Source: Pyropia yezoensis
Lineage: Eukaryota > Rhodophyta > Bangiophyceae > Bangiales > Bangiaceae
Direction of reading: 5' to 3'
Assembly (NCBI GenBank): GCA_009829735.1
Contig: CM020618.1
Location: 34,448,894 to 34,512,893 of the forward strand
DNA: 64,000 bases
Position 1 is the stretch's first letter. Each line of letters begins with the position of its first letter. Shown one piece after another: positions 28,636 to 39,880 of this stretch. Made by a program: the position numbers and the translations under genes. The notes under the pieces were generated by a model. That model did no database searches, had not been told where the DNA came from, and saw only the letters and a list, made by a program, of their open reading frames with translations.

Positions 28636-31600
28636 ATGGCGACCTTTGAGGTGCTGGCGTGCACGTCCATCACGCGCGAGCTGAGCCGCCGCCGTCCCGT
28701 CGTTCACGCCTGCCTCGGCCGCGCGCTGTATCTGCTGTGGGACACGTTGTCGGACGGGGCGCCCGCGTCGGTCGACGCGTTTCGGGCGCGTCACCCGGTG
28801 TGCGTGCGGCTGGAGCGGGAGGGTGGGGAGCTGCGGCTGGCCGAGCCGGCCGACCTGCCCGCCGGCACGGCCCCCACCGACGACCTGCTGTTGGTGCGGG
28901 GCGTGGAACAGAGCCCCGTCGCCGGCGCCGGCGCCCTTTCCGCGCTGGCGCTGCTGCTGCGCGCGCCGTCGGCGGCCGAGGCGGCCGCCTGGGCGGCCGC
29001 CGCCAGGGCGCTGACCCGCCCGTGGCCGTCGCTGCTGTCGGCGGGACCGGCCAATGACGCCGACCGGGTGGCCGCGGTGGACACGCTGCGCGCATCGGTG
29101 CAGCTGCGAGTGTTGCCCGCGCGGGGCGCGGCGCCCAGTGGTTTGGCGGCGGCTCTGGGGCCGCGTGGCCGCCGCTATATGCTAATCGCGTCGCACTGGC
29201 TGGCCGACCCGTCTGGGAAGCTCACGGCTGGCGCGGGCGGCGCGGCCATGAAGGGCGCTGACGCGGTCGATGCGGTGAGCGGTGTGCCCGTGGCGGGGCC
29301 GGTGCTCCGCTTGACGTTGCTTGCAGTGCAGGCAGGGGCGCTGGTGGTGCTTGCGGACGAGCACGACGCCATCAGGGCTGCCGTCAGCAGCCGGTGCATG
29401 GACGTGCTGGCCCGCGTACTACAGCACACTGGCGAAGCGCTGCAGCGCGACAGGACGGCATTTACGGAGGCGCACGTTGAGGAGCTGTGTGGGTTGCTGC
29501 GGTGTCTCGAGGTGTTGCTGGGGGCAGTGGAGCAGTCCTTTTTTGCCGGCCGTGGCAAGGGCATGCGCCTGGACGGCGTCGTTTGTGGGTGGGAGGCGGA
29601 GCTGGACGCGCTTCACGACAAGGCGGTTAGCCTGAAAAAGGATGGCGCCCACCATTTTGAGACAGCAGACAGATTTGACCAGCTGAGCAAGAAGGTGTCC
29701 AACCTAGGGCGCTCGATTGGTTCGCGCGCTGCAGAGGCGCCAGACCCGGCAGACATTGCTGCGCGCTTCACAGCGCCGCCCCTCGACCCCAAGTACGTAG
29801 CGGGCGTGGCGACACCGGGTCGCGCGGAGTACGCCCTCGTCTCCGAGCTTCGGGCGTATGTGCTTGGCGGGAGCGGCGTGGCACCCCGGCTGGGTGTCTG
29901 GGCCATTGGTGGCAGCGGCAAGTCGACCGCCTGCGCGGGCGTGGCGGCCTGCGACTTCGTGCGCCAACACTTCCCGCTTGGGACCACGTGGGTACAGCTG
30001 ACCGACGGTTCCACCGTACAAGCCGTGGTGGACGCGGCGGTTGCGTTGGCCTACCGCTTGTCCGGTGCCGACAATGCCATGCAGCTGCTCCGCCTCAAGG
30101 TGGATGACGACGTGGTTGCTGAAGCTGCGCGGCACGCGCGGTCGGTGCCGGCGGCTGACGCCGCCCAGCACTTGGTCGTGGTGGATGACGTCCTGTACCC
30201 AAAGCGCGATCTGCTACATCTGCTGCTTCGCGTCGTTCCGCCTGCGACACCCATCTTGTTTACCACACGCTCCGAGTCGGTCGTTTCCCTGCTGCGCGCT
30301 CAGCGGGTGCCCATTGACGGCCTACCAGACGATGACGCTAGGCGGCTGCTCGCCCAGGCGGTGGGCAAGCCAGTGGAGGTGGGTGTTCCCCCGTTCTCCC
30401 CTGACGATGTACCGGGGTGGGTGGAGGAAGTGGTGCACAAGACGCAGGGACACGCGCTGTCGCTTATGGTTGTCAGCTCCATGATTGCTGAACGTGACGG
30501 CGCGTGGTTCCACGTTTTGAAGGAGCTGGAGAAGCGGTGGATGGAGCCCGACTTTGCGCTCCCTGATGGCGGCCTTGGCATGCAGCCGTCGGTGCGGGCA
30601 ACGCTGGCAACGAGCCTGGCGCTGCTCCCCGATGAAGCGAGCCGCTTGGCGTTTGCTGGCCTCGGTATCCTTCCCACCAGTGTGAAGGTTGGCACACCTG
30701 TGCTGGCGCGTCTGTGGAGGCTTCAGATGGAACCCGGAGCTGCCACAGCAGCGTACTCGGCCGGTCGCGTGGGCGGTGGCACTGGCGGGGTGATGGAGCG
30801 CGCTGACGTGGACCGGCAGGTAAGCCAACTGGTGAGGGCGGGGCTGTTGCGCCGGGAGGTGGACGTGTCGAGCGGCGTTGTGGACGGCGTCATTGTGCAC
30901 CCTGTTATCGGAGAGTTTGCCAAGAGCCTGCTGGGTGACAACGGCCGGGTCCTGCACGGCCAGCTCATTCGCGACTACTTGGCCGAGGTGAATGGCGCTG
31001 GCACCGACGAGTGTGGGTCACGAGCGTACCCGTTTTGGAAGACGCGGGACGATGGATACTGGTTCAACCACGTGGCCCACCACGCGGCGGCTTGTGGCGA
31101 TGTTTCAGCGCTGGTGTCGCTGACGCAGCAGGGCTGGCGAAGGGCTCGTGAGCGGGCCGGTTCGCCGCTGGCCTACCAGGCCGACGTCGAGGTTGTTCTG
31201 GCGTCGCTGCTTCCTTGGGTGGAGCAGGCTGACACCGGCAACCATCCGACGGCGCTACTGGTCAGAGTGTACCGAGCATTGGCATGGGCATACGGTGACA
31301 GGGCTGCCGGTGATCGGGCGGCCAACACAGAGGTGGCAGTATCGTTTTGGGAGAGGGCACTGGCACTATCGGCGCGGGAAACGGCGCCGCTGGACTGGGC
31401 GGCGTCACAGAACGGCCTCGGCAACGCGTACTGCGACCGCGTGGGCGGTGACAGGGAGGCCAACGTGGAGGCGGCGGTGGCGCGTTACGAGCGGGCGTTG
31501 GAGGTGCGGACGCGGGATGCGGTGCCGCTGGAATGGGCGGCGACGCAGGTCAACTTGGGCCACGCGTACCGCGACCGCGTGGGCGGTGACAGGGCGGCCA

Positions 31601-32892
31601 ACGTGGAGGCGGCGGTGGCGTGCTATGAGCGGGCGTTGGAGGTGGAGACGCGGGATGCGGCGCCGCGGGAGTGGGCGTTGACGCAGGTCGAATTGGGCAA
31701 CGCGTACCGCGACCGCGTGGGTAGTGACAGGGAGGCCAACGTGGAGGCGGCGGTGGCGTGCTATGAGCGGGCGTTGGAGGTGGAGACGCGGGATGCGGCG
31801 CCGCGGGAGTGGGCGTTGACGCAGGTCAATTTGGGCAACGCGTACCGCGACCGCGTGGGCGGTGACAGGGAGGCCAACGTGGAGGCGGCGGTGGCGTGCT
31901 ATGAGCGGGCGTTAGAGGTCCAGACGCGAGATGCGGTGCCGCTGGAATGGGCGGCGACGCAGGCCAACTTGGGCAACGCGTACCGCGACCGCGTGGGCGG
32001 TGACAGGGAGGCCAACGTGGAGGCGGCGTTGGCATGTTATGGGAGGGCGTTGGAGGTGCAGACGCGGGATGCGACGCCGCGGGAGTGGGCGTTCACGCAG
32101 GTCAATTTGGGCAACGCGTACCGCAACCGCGTGGGCGGTGACAGGGAGGCCAACGTGGAGGCGGCGGTGGCGTGCTATGAGCGGGCGTTAGAGGTCCAGA
32201 CGCAATATGTGGTGCCGCTGGAATGGGCGGCGACGTAGGCCAAGTTGGGCAACGCGTACCGCAACCGCGTGGGCGGTGACAGGGAGGCCAACGTGGAGGC
32301 GGCGTTGGCATGTTATGGGAGGGCGTTCGAGGTGCAGACGCGGGATGCGGCGCCGCGGGAGTGGGCGTTGACGCAGGTCGACTTGGGCAACGCGTACCGC
32401 GACCGCGTGGGCGGTGACAGGGAGGCCAACGTGGAGGCGGCGGTCGCGTGCTATGAGCGGGCGTTGGAGGTGGAGACGCGGGATGCGGCGCCGCGGGAGT
32501 GGGCGTTGACGAAGGTCGAATTGGGCAACGCGTACCGTGACCGCGTGGGCGGTGACAGGGAGGCCAACGTGGAGGCGGCGTTGGCATGTTATGGGAGGGC
32601 GTTGGAGGTGGAGACGCGGGATGCGACGCCGCGGGAGTGGGCGTTGACGCAGGTCGACTTGGGCAACGCGTACCGCGACCGCGTGGGCGGTGACAGGGAG
32701 GCCAACGTAGAGGCGGCGTTGACATGTTATGGGAGGGCGTTGGAGGTGGAGACGCGGGATGCGACGCCGCGGGAGTGGGCGTTCACGCAGGCCGTCCAGG
32801 CGTATGGTTTGATGGGGGTGGCTGCAACCGACTTCGAGAAGGGCCTGGACGACCACGTGACCTTCTTGCAGGACAAGGTGGCTGCGCTCTGA
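28636..32892 (+). pseudogene. NB-ARC/TPR (NLR-like) STAND protein with one in-frame TAG
   Basis: From ATG 28636 (MATFEVLACTSITREL) one frame runs to TGA 32890, broken only by TAG at 32236-32238 (codon 1201 of a potential 1418). Residues 1-400 form a helical N-terminal region I cannot name. The NB-ARC domain follows: Walker A GVWAIGGSGKST near 418, Walker B HLVVVDDVLYP near 515, sensor FTTRSES near 538, and a GLPL-like GHALSLMV near 605. After a winged-helix-like region come TPRs from about residue 875, ending in ten 46-residue units. NB-ARC/TPR proteins act as signalling switches; in brown algae related proteins are candidate immune receptors. The TAG replaces the CAG found at the same place in sister repeats, so either a truncated 1200-residue protein is made or this is a recent null allele. 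The frame also extends upstream to 27868 as low complexity. Confidence 0.85.
31396..32775 (+). repeat. Ten tandem 138-bp TPR-encoding units
   Basis: Ten units of exactly 138 bp (46 codons), without indels, each running from W-A to the residue before the next W-A, with the core LGNAYRDRVGGDREANVE and a CYERALEV helix. Units are very similar at DNA level; variation concentrates at a few positions (E/V/Q before TRD; AAPRE, AVPLE or ATPRE ends). A more diverged unit precedes at about 31270. The nonsense TAG is the fifth codon of unit 7. The near identity points to recent unit duplication or gene conversion. Confidence 0.95.
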
Positions 32893-35800
32893 GCTGGTTC
32901 GTTTATGAACACCTCTATCGCTCCGGGCGTGGTTGGCGCCGCGCAAGTGCCGGGGCGGCAGTGGGCGCGGGAAGGGGAGCAGCGGGGGCTTGGCAGGTGG
33001 GACGCGGGGGCGTGAGGAGCGGGATTGCGGCAGTGCTGGACCTGGGCCCGTGCACGGCGGCGAAGCGGCGATGGGAGCCTCCGCGTGTTGCAGCGGACGA
33101 GCGTGCGCGCCGGCGGTGCCAGCCCTTTTTCCGAACTGGGAAGCGGGGGGCAGCCTGGGCGAGGCGTCCGTCGGCCGAGCCCCGCGGCTGTGGCTTGGTG
33201 ACCCCCGTGGTGCGAGCGGCAGGGAGGGGTGCCGACGGCGGCGCGCGCGGCGGCGGCTCGCGCGCTATTCCCGTTGGCGCCGGCGGCCGTGGGGCGACCT
33301 CGTGCGCTCACACCGCGCGCTGCGGCCGCGAGTGCGGTCCTGTGCCTGGCCATCACGCCGCCGGTACGCCACGAAACTGACCGTCTTTCTTTTGTCTGCT
33401 CGCGCTTGTCCAGTGGCCGGCACCCGCCGTTGGCTGTTTTTTCGACGGGCAGCTGCCTGCAGGCGGTTGGATTTTTGCAAGCGCGGCCGCTCCTTGTCGC
33501 GCGGGGCGGCCGCCGCCGCGGCTGCCGCCGGCCGCCCTCGCTCGTTCCCGTCGGCGGCCAGCAAGCCGGGGCGGCGGCGGTGGTGGCGGCGGCTGCGGTG
33601 CGCGCGCGGGAGGAACCCCCGGCATTGACGGCGGGCGGGCGGCGCCTTTTTTGGAGTGCAGGAGCGGGGGGGGGCGGAGGGGGGGCTCAGCCGTCTCGAG
33701 GGCGGTGGGCGTGAGGGGCCTTGCGGCCGCGGCCGCCGCCGCCACGGCGCCGGCAGGCTGTGGCCGACTCCGTCTGCGCGGCCCTGGCGCAATGCGTGGT
33801 GCGGCCGCCTCGCGCGCCGCTGCTCGCGATGGCAGTGGAAGCATCCCCGCTTCTGTGGGCAGCCCGCGGCGGCGGCGGCAGCGGTGGTGTCGCCTGTGCT
33901 GGCGGCGGCGGCGGCGGCGTGCGCCGTCACGTCCCACGTGGGCAGCGCCCCGCCGCGCGGCGAGGCGGTTGGGGGAGGGTGTGCACGCCCTCTACGGGTG
34001 GGCCGCCCCCCCCTTTGTGGTGTGGCTCGCGGTGGGGGGCTGGCGGCCACGGTCTGGCCGTCATGGCCACGGGTGTTGCGGACTGCCTTGTTTTACCTGC
34101 GGGGGGCGTTGGGGGGCAGAGAGGCGGGTGGAGCGGGGGCCAGTGGGGAATCTCCGCCGATTGAGGGCCTTGGCCGCCGACGAGGGGCGGGGGCATGGGG
34201 AAGGGAGGCGCCGACGGCGTGGCGGGAACGCCCGCGCGCCGGCGACGGCGGGCTGTTTGGCCCGCGGCCGTGCGGCGCGCGCGTGTCGGGTGTCCAGCCC
34301 GTTTGGGAGCGGGCCGCGCACGCGCTGGGTGGTGGGGGCGGGGTTGGGGGCGGGGGGGGGGAACCCGCCGCAGTGGGCAGAAGGCAACAACCGCACGGTG
34401 GCCGCCCGTTGCTCGTTTTATTGACCTTGGTATTGCACCGATTCGCGCAGCGCGGCCTCCGCGGCCAGCCGGTCGGCGCCATCGGCCGGTCCCGCGGACT
34501 GCAGCGAGGGCCACGGGCGCGTCAGCGCCCTGGCGGCGGCCGCCTCGGCCGCTGACGGCGCGCGCAGCAGTCGGCGGCCGCGGCCGCCGTCCTTACCGCC
34601 GGCTGGGACGTTGTCCTCACCGACGGGGACGTCGGGTGGGTGGGCGACGCGGTGGCGGCGCTGGGGGCGGCCGCCGCCGCCGCGGGCGGTGCGGCGGTGG
34701 CCATCGCGTCGGACGCGGGCGGCGGAGCCCCCCAACTGGGTGGTCAACTCGAGGCTCTGCCATTTTATCAGCGGCTCCCCGCTGCCGCCCAGTGGCAGGG
34801 ACGGCGACGGCAACGGCGACGGCAGCAGCCGGGACGGCGGCATTGACATTGTCGTCGACGACGGCGGCGGCGGCGGCGGCGAGGCGGTTGCGCCGCCGGG
34901 GAGGGCGGCGGAAAGGGACAAGTAGCGGCTGCTCTGGGCGGTCGCCCGCTGCGCCCGCAGGCGGCGGCGGTCGGATCACAAAAGATTGAAACGCGGTGGC
35001 GTGTGGGGCGCTCGAGGATATATCCCAAGCGGGCCGGGCCGCCGGGTCGGCACCTCCGCCTGTGCCAACCGGGGGCTGTGGGTGGCCGTCACTGGCATTG
35101 CCGCCTTCCCCAACTGCGCCGACGACGACATGCGGCCGGCGGCGGCGGCGGCGGGGGGGCGGGGGGGGGCGTCAGCACGCCCGCGCGGGGGGGGGCAGGC
35201 GTTTATTGGGCGGGATCGGGCGATCCCTCCCCGCCGGGCCCCCTCCCAAGGCGAGGCCAGCCGCTGACCACAACGAGAAGCCATGAGGGGGCGGCATGCG
35301 GCGGCGGCGCGCCGCCCGCGGCGCAGGTGATCGCCGGTGACTTCCACTGGTGGCGACAGCGGGGGGGCGGGGGGGGGTGCTGCTGCCGGCGGCGGCTCTG
35401 CGTCCGCCTCTGCCAGTGGCAGCTCGCCGTCCCCAGTGCCCGTCGCTGGCGGGCCGTGACGACGGCGGCGGCGGCGGAGGCGGAGGCGGCGGCGACGGCG
35501 GCGGCCTGCCGCCCCCGCCGCCGCCGCCGCTGCTGCCGTTGTTGTCCCGCGGGGTGGCGGCGGGCGGCGGCGGCAGCAGCGGCGGCGGCGTGGCGACCGC
35601 CGGCAGGAGCACCGCCGCCGCCGCTGGTGGGAGTGTGGGTGTTCGCGGCCGGCCGCGGCGGCCACCACTGATGGCGGCGGATGTTGGCCTGCCGCCGCCG
35701 TCGCCGCTCGCGGCGATTGCGGGGGTGCGGCCGCCGCCGCCGCCGCCGCGGCCGACGGAGCGCCTCCGCGCGCTGCGGCTGCTCGAGCCGCAGCGGAGGG

Positions 35801-36772
35801 GGGGCTCCGCCGCCACTGGCGGCGGTGGTGGTGGTGATGGTGAGGGGGGTGGGGGGGGTCCTCCCGGGGGGGGCGGAAGGGGCGGCGCCGCTGCATGGGG
35901 GCACCGCGACGACCCCGCTGGCCGGGGCGGCAGTGGCGGTGGCGGTGACGGTGGTGGCGGTGGTGGTGGCGGTGGTGGCGGTGGTGGCGGTGGTGGCCGC
36001 GGCGGCTGCGGCGGCGGCGGTGGCAACGGCCACGTTCGGTACCGCGCGGCAGGCGGCAGCGGCAGCAGCCGCGGCAGCGGTGGCGGCCGCCGCGTCGGGG
36101 GGCGGCGCGGGGGGCGGCGCACCTCCTCGTGTCGGCGCTCCCACCTCCACCACCGCCGCTGCCTCCCCCACCCCCCTGGCCGCCGCCGCCTTCCCCGCCG
36201 CCACCCTCACCCCTATTATCATTGTCGGCCGCTTCTCCGGCAGCGGGGGACAGCAAGGTTGAGGCTCGTGGCGGCGGCGGCGGCGGCGGCTGCGCAAGCG
36301 CAACACAGGCTCGAACGCAGGCGCAAGTACTGTACAGGTCCGAGCGAAAGGGCGGGCACACCCGCAAGCGCAGGTGCAGGCGGAGGCGCAGGCTCAAGCA
36401 TATGCCCCAGCGCAGGCGCAGGCGCAGGCACAGGCGCAGCCAGCAGCGGCGGCGGCGGCAGCAGCAACATCGGCGGCGGCGGAGGCAGGGCGCGCCTCCC
36501 CGTCCCCCAGCCACCCCCCCCCACGGCAGCGCCGTTTGGGCCCACCCCGCTGGCTGCCACCACGCGGCTGATGCGCGCGCAGCAGGCGCAGCGGGCGCAG
36601 CTGGTCCCCTCCCGGCAGGCAAGGTGGGGGCGGCGGCGCGGGCGGTGGCCGCCACCGCCGCCGGGGGAGGGGGAGGACGCGGGGCGGACGGGGCGCCGCC
36701 TGGCGGCCGGGGGGTGGGGGGGGGGGATTGACGCCGCCGCCGTCCGCAGCGGTGGTGGCCCTAACAGCGGGG

Positions 36773-36803
<31 letters not shown>

Positions 36804-37163
36804 CGGTGGCGGTGGCGGCGGCGCCGGTGCGCTCATCGGGCTGGGCGTCCCCGGCGGCGGCAGCGGCGGCGGCGGCGGCGGCGGCGGTGGTCGCAGTGCG
36901 GGCGGCCCCTCCCCCCGCGGCGGCGGGGTGGGCGTGACGGCTGGCCAGCACCCGCAGCAGCACCTGGCCAAGCTGGTTGCCGCGGCAGGGGCAGCACCCG
37001 CGCCCCCCGCGCCCCCCGCTGCCCACATGGGCAGCTTGTTCCCCGGCACGCCGAGCGGCGGCGGCGGCGGCGGCGGCGGCGGTCCCCGCGGTGGCGATCC
37101 CGGCGGCGGCGGTCTGGGTGGGGGGGGGGGCGGCCCGGGGGCGGCGCCTAGCTCATCGTCTGC

Positions 37164-37202
<39 letters not shown>

Positions 37203-38388
37203 CGCCGCCGCCGCCGCCGCGGCGGCCGGCCGAGGAGGTGGGGGGGGTGGAGGGAGCCTGCCGGGGGGGGGGGGCTTGCCGCGGCGGCTTTGTCCGTGGC
37301 AGGGCGGGCGGGCCGCCCGCGTTTTTTCAGCACGCGCTGTCTCTCACAGCCGCGTAGCCCCCCGGCTCGCGGTGGGCCCAGGGCGGCGCGGCGGCGCGCT
37401 GTGGCAGCGACGGGGCAATAGCTGGAGCGGGGGGGGCGGGAGGGTCAGGGGGAGGGGGGGGAGGGGGGGGAAGGGGACCCTGCTCGCCCCCACGGCGGTG
37501 AGGCCGAACGTTTGCCCGGCCGCGTCGGTGGCTCAACCCCTCCCGGGCCTGCCCGCTCTGCTCCCCCGGGACCCCTGCTGTCCCCGTCACCCCGGCCCCG
37601 TCCGTGTCGACGGACGCTGCGCCGCCGCCGCCGCCACGGCCACCTCCCCTCTGCGGGGCGGTCCGGGATGAGACGGTCCGGGTGGGCGGGGGCAAGCAGC
37701 CCCGCCGTGGGTCGTCCCGAGGAAAATACAGAGACTGAGAAACGGCACGCGAGGTCGCAAACGTCCGCAAGCCCCTTTGTGGGCGCGCGGCTGCCCTTTT
37801 TGCCGGGACGACGGCAGCGCCCGCAACCAGACATTGCCCCTGATGGGAACCACCCGCCGCCGTCGCCGCCGTCGCCGCCGCCGCCGCCGCCGCCGCCGCC
37901 CCCACCACCCCCACCGCCCACTGCCCGACGCCCCACCAGCTATACCACGCCCGCTGTCTGGGGGAAGGGAAGCCGCCCCCGCCGCCGCCGCCCCCGGCGG
38001 CCGTGTCGGCGTGCCGCTCCCAGAGCGGCGGGGGGTGTGGCGGCCGCACCGCTGCCGCCGGTCGACGGGGCGACGGCGGCGGCGGCGGCTGCAGTGGCCG
38101 CGGCGGTGGCGGCTGCGGCGGTGCGCGGGTGGGCAGGGGCGGCGGCGCGGGGATGGGCGGGCGGCGGCGGCGGGCGAGCGTGTGTCCCCAACAGCGGCGG
38201 CACGTCTGGCACCTCGGCGGCACCGTCGACGGCAGCAGGGGTGCACACCCACCGCACCCCCCCGCCGCTGGCCCGTCGCCCCGCCGCCGCCGCCGCCGCC
38301 GCTGCCGTCGCCGCCGCGCCGCCCCACAGCCGCGACCGACGGCATGAACGCAAAGGCCACTGTCTGTGTGCCCCCCCCCCCCTCAGGC
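32893..38388. other. GC-triplet-rich desert between NLR-like gene and YR retroelement
   Basis: About 5.5 kb dominated by GGC/GCC/GGT repeats, G and C runs. All frames are open for long distances, e.g. a Gly-rich plus frame at 35350-37671, and none shows a protein family signature, so I call no gene. Two items stand out: an inverted fragment of the NLR-like gene (34429-34575) and a short glycosyltransferase-like scrap (about 34592-34700, plus strand). Repeat-length errors in assembly are likely here. Confidence 0.6.
34429..34575 (-). pseudogene. Inverted partial duplicate of the NLR-like gene 5' region
   Basis: The minus strand reads LLRAPSAAEAAAARALTRPW and on through a sequence ending RESVQYQ, matching the N-terminal region of the NLR-like protein encoded at about 28954-29105 (LLRAPSAAEAAAWAAAARAL and onward). 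The DNA is clearly homologous, with roughly one mismatch in eight and one short in-frame deletion. No flanking homology extends beyond about 150 bp. It suggests another NLR-family gene once lay here or that a fragment was inserted. Confidence 0.8.
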
Positions 38389-38416
38389 GGTTACAGAGAG
38401 AGGAAAACCGCGAGCC
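38389..38416 (-). repeat. B2 terminal repeat end of YR retroelement
   Basis: These 28 bp (plus strand ggttacagagagagg onward) are repeated exactly at 38862-38889. On the minus strand they form the 3' terminus of the element; flanking sequence beyond is a C-rich tract unrelated to that beyond A1. Confidence 0.8.
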
Positions 38417-38559
38417 AAGAAGACGATCGAAATTTATTCGTAGAGCCACTAGAAAACATTTAAAGAGAAGTCATGGACAAGGATTCTCAGACAGATAAGC
38501 CGTCCGAAAAACGAAGGATGTGCTCCGGGAGCGCTCTGTACCCAGGGTGGCGGGTGGGA

Positions 38560-38865
38560 GCGAAAAACAGCGGACGTGCCGAGCGTGTCTGCGGGGTGGG
38601 AGCGGCGCGGCAACGCCTGCTCTTGACCCCGCCGTCGTCCCCCCTTGCCGCCGACGCGCAGCGCCGGCGGCGGGGCTGTCTCGAGACAGCTGGCCCGAAA
38701 TATTGGAACATTTCGGGGCCAGGACGAGGCGCTGGCAAAAGGGGGGGGGGAAAGGATTGGGAGCCAGCCCAATCCTCAAGGTGTCCGTGCATTCTGGCCT
38801 ACTACTACCTACCCCCTCACGCAGGCGCCCAAGAAGGAAATAACCAGCGAGAAACGAAAGGGGTT
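38560..38865 (-). repeat. A2 repeat of YR retroelement (306 bp)
   Basis: Identical to 43491-43796 except for about three substitutions. It contains three perfect hairpins: 38675-38690 (GCTGTCTC/GAGACAGC), 38694-38717 (CCCGAAAT...ATTTCGGG) and 38753-38776 (AGGATTGGG...CCCAATCCT), plus a G10 run. It is directly adjacent to the 28-bp B1 end, with which it overlaps by 4 bp. Confidence 0.92.
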
Positions 38866-38889
38866 ACAGAGAGAGGAAAACCGCGAGCC
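38862..38889 (-). repeat. B1 repeat end of YR retroelement
   Basis: An exact 28-bp copy of 38389-38416, lying between the recombinase stop codon (38915) and A2. Its position immediately upstream of A2 on the minus strand is what identifies the split-direct-repeat layout. Confidence 0.8.
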
Positions 38890-38914
38890 CATCAGATGGA
38901 GTACGGGCGGGTGC

Positions 38915-39880
38915 TCACACCGAGGGCGAGAGCAGCCGTCCGAAAAAAAACCGATCATAGTCGGTGGGGGGGGCCAAAGCCGAGATGTTACTTGCTGCCA
39001 GCGTCCGCTCGGTCGTTGCGGACAGCTCAGCGATGGCTCCCCGCGGCACCCCCGCGGCGTTGGCCGCGGTGGCGCCGCCGCTCTTGAGCGAGTGGGATGC
39101 GTAGAAGGTGCCCACCGGCGCGACGATGCCCATCAGCCGCAACTCCTCCAACAGCCACGCCGAGAACAGCTTGGCGGCCACCTGCGCCCTGCACGTCGTG
39201 AAGAGACGGGCGGAGACAGGAAGATGGGCGAGGTCGCCGAGTAGGCGTTGGAGGAGGAAGTGGGGCAGGTCTGGCTCGCCGTCAGGGCGAGCGTCCTCTG
39301 GTCGGGGAGGGGGGAGAGATCGGGCCAGGAGCCCACGCGCAGCCTCAGTCTTGTGCCGCGGCACGACGTAGTGCGTCGAGCCGTCCAACCGGGCCTCCAC
39401 CTCCCCCACCGCGAGGCGGGCCACGTCGCTGGATCGCCGCATCCACCAAAACTGGCACACGAGTGCTGTCAGTCGCCGGCGACGCGCCGCGGGGGCGTCA
39501 AGCGCCCGGCGGGCCAGAGTCCATGCCAGACGGGCAAGAAGCGGCGCGCGTACGCGCTCACAGGAAGGACGGAACTGCAAGTCCGCCCGTCGAAAGCCTG
39601 CCTTGGCCTCGCGCACCCGTGTGTCGTCGCACGGGTTGGCGTAGCCGGCTGCCAGGTGCGCCTTGCGCACCGCCGCCAGCATGGGCTTCAGGCTCGCGGC
39701 CTTGAACGACCCCCGCCGCCACTGCCAGCCGACGAAGTTAACGACAGTGTTGGTGTTGGCCGGCAAGGCGCACTGCCCCCGCCGCATGCAATAGCGGGAG
39801 AAGGCCACCCAGTTGGCGGCGTACGTCGCGGCTGTGCGGTCGCCCACTGAGAAGCCGCGGAGGAAGGCTGCGGCAGCGGC
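38915..39880 (-). CDS. Tyrosine recombinase of the YR retroelement
   Basis: About 320 codons, ending at 38915, in a different frame from RT and overlapping its end. The true start is unknown; the frame is open much further upstream as a shadow. The N-terminal core-binding part reads SVGDRTAATYAANWVAFSRY. The catalytic part shows an Arg in QFWWMRRSSDVARL, a conserved HSLKSGGATAA block where most DIRS recombinases have HxxR, and a C-terminal Tyr region (PPTDYDRFFFGRLL). The Lys in place of the second Arg of the R-H-R-Y set is unusual. It would recombine the circular cDNA into the genome. Confidence 0.8.
   Translation of the reverse strand, partial: AAAAAFLRGFSVGDRTAATYAANWVAFSRYCMRRGQCALPANTNTVVNFVGWQWRRGSFKAASLKPMLAAVRKAHLAAGYANPCDDTRVREAKAGFRRADLQFRPSCERVRAPLLARLAWTLARRALDAPAARRRRLTALVCQFWWMRRSSDVARLAVGEVEARLDGSTHYVVPRHKTEAARGLLARSLPPPRPEDARPDGEPDLPHFLLQRLLGDLAHLPVSARLFTTCRAQVAAKLFSAWLLEELRLMGIVAPVGTFYASHSLKSGGATAANAAGVPRGAIAELSATTERTLAASNISALAPPTDYDRFFFGRLLSPSV

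Noticed and set aside
35350..37671. 773-codon Gly/Ala-rich plus-strand frame
   Set aside because: Extreme GC leaves every frame open here; the translation is GGC/GGT-repeat low complexity with no domain or codon-level signal.
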